16,877 nucleotides of DNA from DATDCV01 sp036524155 (GTDB lineage Bacteria; Verrucomicrobiota; Verrucomicrobiia; Limisphaerales; UBA8199), in assembly GCA_036524155.1 (NCBI GenBank), contig DATDCV010000250.1, forward strand, positions 1 to 16,877, given 5' to 3'. The translations under genes and the position numbers were made by a program. The number at the start of each line of letters is the position of its first letter. Position 1 is the stretch's first letter. Of this stretch, positions 14,645 to 16,877 are shown piece by piece. The notes below the pieces were generated by a model that had not been told where the DNA came from, did no database searches, and saw only the letters and a list, made by a program, of their open reading frames with translations.

Positions 14645-16877
14645 ATGGAAAAACCTGTCACCAACGCCGAAGACTTGTTCGCCCGCGCGCTGGACCTGCC
14701 GCCCGGCGAGGCTCGCGATGCGTTGATCGCCACTCAATGCGCTGGCGACTCGCCCCTGCGCCAGGAGGTCGAGTCGCTGTTGCGGGCTCACGACCAGGCT
14801 GGAGATTTTCTCCCCGAGGACTCTGCTCCGCGGCTGTCGGGCTACCGTATTGAGCATAAAATCGGCGAGGGCAGCCTCGGGCTCGTATATGTGGCGCACG
14901 ACGAAAAACTGAACCGGCGGGTGGCCCTTAAGGTGCTGCGGCATTCCGCCGGCGAACCGCTGCGCCGCCGCGTGCTGAACGAGGCCCGCAAGGCGGCCGC
15001 GCTCAACGACCCGGCTATTGTCACGATCTTCTCCGTCCTGGATGACGCCACCCCGCCTGCCATCGTGATGGAATGGGTCGAAGGATTCCCCATCGACCGC
15101 TTTTCAGAACAGCTTAATTGGCACCAGAAGGCCAGCCTGCTGCGCGAAGTCGCGCGCGGCCTCGCCGCAGCCCACGCCCGCGGGCTCATACACCGCGACC
15201 TGAAACCGGACAACATCCTCGTCGGGCCCGACATGCGCCCCCGAATACTCGACTTCGGCCTGGCGATGTTACCGGGCGAAACGACAGGGCAGCCGGGCGT
15301 TTTCGCAGGCACCCCCCTCTATGCCTCGCCCGAGCAGGTGGCCTGCCAGTCGCTGGCTCCCTCCTCCGACATCTTTTCGTTCGGCTCCCTGATGTTCAAA
15401 GTGCTGACCGGCTCCCCGCCGTTCGCCGGCAAGACCGTCAGTGAGGTGTTGAATTCGCTGCGTTCCGCCGCGCCGCCCTTTCTCCGGGATGTAGCCCTGG
15501 GCGTGCCCGAAGATCTCCAGGCGATTTGCCTCGCCTGCCTCGCACGCGACCCGGCCGACCGGCCCTCAGCCTCGGAAATCGTCGTCGAACTGGGCCGCTT
15601 CCTGATCGGCGAGCCGGTGCGGCTCCGGCCCAAACTGTATGATGACCTGCTCCGCCGGAGCATCAGCGAGTACTCCGCCCACGCGCGCACCTGGCGAAGC
15701 CAAAACATCATCTCCGGCGAGGAAAACGACGCCCTGCAGGGACTGCACCGCCGCCTGCTGGCGGACGAAGATAATTGGATCATCGACGCCCGCCGGGTCA
15801 CGCTGCTGCAAACAATCCTCTCGGGCGGCACCTGGCTGGCTGTCGTGGCCACTATCCTGACGGTCTGGCTGCTCCGGAACGAACTTGGCCCGCTCACCCG
15901 GTGGCTTGTCCCCGTCGGCTTCACGCTCACGCTGCTCGCTGCCGGCTCCGCGGCGCTCCGTAAACGCGACGACCTGGCCGCCGCGATGTTTCTCGCCGGA
16001 GCGGTTCTGGCGGCTGCGCCGTCCTGCCTGGCCCTGCTGGGCGAGACCGGCCTGTTCAAAACTCCCGCAACCGACGTCACCCAACTCTTCGCTGGCGTCT
16101 TCACCAACCAGCAAGTCTTCCTTGCCTCCCTGACGGCTTTTATCCTCTCCAGTTTCGCGCTGTGGCGGCTCAAGATGACCGGGTTTGCCTGGACGACCGC
16201 CGTCCTGGGGACTACCACCTTTCTAACGCTGCTGATGCTCCTCAATTGGCTCGACAAGAAACCTGAAGTGAAAGCGCTATGGTGCCTGCCTTTGGCGGGG
16301 ACCGAGTTCTTTGCGCTCCACCTCGAAAAGAAAGGGCGGGTACGCTGGACGTTGCCGTTTCACGTCGTCGCGCTGCTGGCGCTGATCGTCGGCCTGGACA
16401 TTATCGCCTTGAACGGCCCCACCTTGCAGATGCTGGGTGTAGCTACGCCACGGTGGCCCTACTTCGATGAGGACCGCCTGCGCGCCTTCTCAGCCGCGCT
16501 CAACGGCGTGCTCTTTCTCTGCCTGATGCTCACCATCGAACGCTCTGCAAGCCTGGATCTGCGGCGCGCCAGCAAGCTGCTCGAAATCCTGGCCATTCTG
16601 CACATCTTGAGCGCGCTTTTCTCCAACGCTCTTGTTCATCGCGCAGGGGCCTATGTGCGGGTGGACGTCTGGATCTATGTTGCTGCCGCCCTCATGCTGG
16701 TCGCACTCGCGGCTCTTCGCTCGCGCTGGCGAATGCTCGTCGGCGGCCTCGCGGGATGCGGCCTGGGCAGTTATTTGCTCGTTGACCTCGGCCTCGTCGC
16801 GCGCCAGCCGTTCATCGTTGGCCTGGGCCTGTCGGGTCTGCTGGTTGCGCTCGGCGCTTTCGTTTATGTCCAGCGAC
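14645..16877 (+). CDS. Membrane-bound Ser/Thr protein kinase with a polytopic C-terminal module, truncated at window edge
   Basis: The frame is open from ATG 14645 to the last base (744 codons), so the C-terminus is missing. Residues about 8-56 (AEDLFARALDLPPGEARDAL...LRQEVESLLRAHDQAGDFL) are the helical N-terminal segment common on planctomycete and verrucomicrobial kinases. The kinase domain (about 66-322) has all key residues: glycine loop GEGSLG (74-79), VALK (K96), helix-C Glu113, HRDLKPDN (D185, N190), DFG (D203) and ASPEQ (E230). Residues about 330-385 form a cytoplasmic linker. From 388 onward there are about 12 hydrophobic segments joined by short loops, with no PASTA, WD40 or TPR sensor domain. 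It probably phosphorylates cytoplasmic proteins in response to something sensed within the membrane. The start lacks a good Shine-Dalgarno site, but the N-terminal segment begins directly after it. Confidence 0.88.
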   Translation, partial: MEKPVTNAEDLFARALDLPPGEARDALIATQCAGDSPLRQEVESLLRAHDQAGDFLPEDSAPRLSGYRIEHKIGEGSLGLVYVAHDEKLNRRVALKVLRHSAGEPLRRRVLNEARKAAALNDPAIVTIFSVLDDATPPAIVMEWVEGFPIDRFSEQLNWHQKASLLREVARGLAAAHARGLIHRDLKPDNILVGPDMRPRILDFGLAMLPGETTGQPGVFAGTPLYASPEQVACQSLAPSSDIFSFGSLMFKVLTGSPPFAGKTVSEVLNSLRSAAPPFLRDVALGVPEDLQAICLACLARDPADRPSASEIVVELGRFLIGEPVRLRPKLYDDLLRRSISEYSAHARTWRSQNIISGEENDALQGLHRRLLADEDNWIIDARRVTLLQTILSGGTWLAVVATILTVWLLRNELGPLTRWLVPVGFTLTLLAAGSAALRKRDDLAAAMFLAGAVLAAAPSCLALLGETGLFKTPATDVTQLFAGVFTNQQVFLASLTAFILSSFALWRLKMTGFAWTTAVLGTTTFLTLLMLLNWLDKKPEVKALWCLPLAGTEFFALHLEKKGRVRWTLPFHVVALLALIVGLDIIALNGPTLQMLGVATPRWPYFDEDRLRAFSAALNGVLFLCLMLTIERSASLDLRRASKLLEILAILHILSALFSNALVHRAGAYVRVDVWIYVAAALMLVALAALRSRWRMLVGGLAGCGLGSYLLVDLGLVARQPFIVGLGLSGLLVALGAFVYVQR

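Noticed and set aside
15319..16257. Minus-strand 312-codon frame
   Set aside because: Antisense to the kinase gene; Ser/Arg-rich shadow sequence.

Overview
The window looks like a piece of a GC-rich chromosome of a Verrucomicrobiota bacterium, probably the Pedosphaera/Limisphaera side of the phylum. This is inferred from gene content. There is a very large exported beta-helix protein ending in a DPDGDG...NNWQEW...GTDPT tail, an exported ceramidase-like hydrolase, a Ser/Thr kinase with the planctomycete/verrucomicrobial type of N-terminus, many small signal-peptide proteins with weak Shine-Dalgarno sites, and small palindromic repeats between genes. No rRNA, tRNA, CRISPR array, transposase or phage gene was seen.

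Layout. Positions 1-737 (minus strand) hold the N-terminal part of a neutral/alkaline ceramidase-like enzyme that runs off the left edge. Positions 738-1188 are non-coding and carry an inverted pair of a hairpin repeat. Positions 1189-2688 encode a secreted metallophosphoesterase with two FN3 domains. Positions 2689-3194 are a repeat-rich spacer, with two tandem copies of the same hairpin repeat plus an unrelated inverted repeat. Positions 3195-6050 encode a 951-residue secreted protein made of two homologous beta-helix modules around a PKD domain. Positions 6367-8846 hold five small genes: a secretin-N0/N1-like exported protein, a frameshifted exported protein, an unknown membrane or lipoprotein, a small lipoprotein, and a 52-residue zinc ribbon. 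Two large hairpins lie close to the ends of two of these genes.

The most coherent unit is 8981-13870. It starts with a perfect inverted repeat overlapping a TTGACA box, followed by a MarR-family regulator, an Lnt-like membrane nitrilase, an Aas-type acyltransferase/acyl-ACP synthetase and an alpha/beta hydrolase. The first three genes are joined by ATGA start/stop overlaps and the fourth follows after 1 bp. In E. coli, Lnt consumes phospholipid acyl chains and leaves lysophospholipid, which Aas re-acylates. The operon could therefore couple an acyl-transfer reaction to repair of its by-product under MarR control. The Lnt-like enzyme lacks some residues of canonical Lnt, so its acyl acceptor may be different.

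The right end has a minus-strand lipoprotein of unknown function (13909-14481), convergent with the operon. A divergent Ser/Thr kinase follows (14645 to the right edge), whose C-terminal half is a module of about 12 membrane segments.
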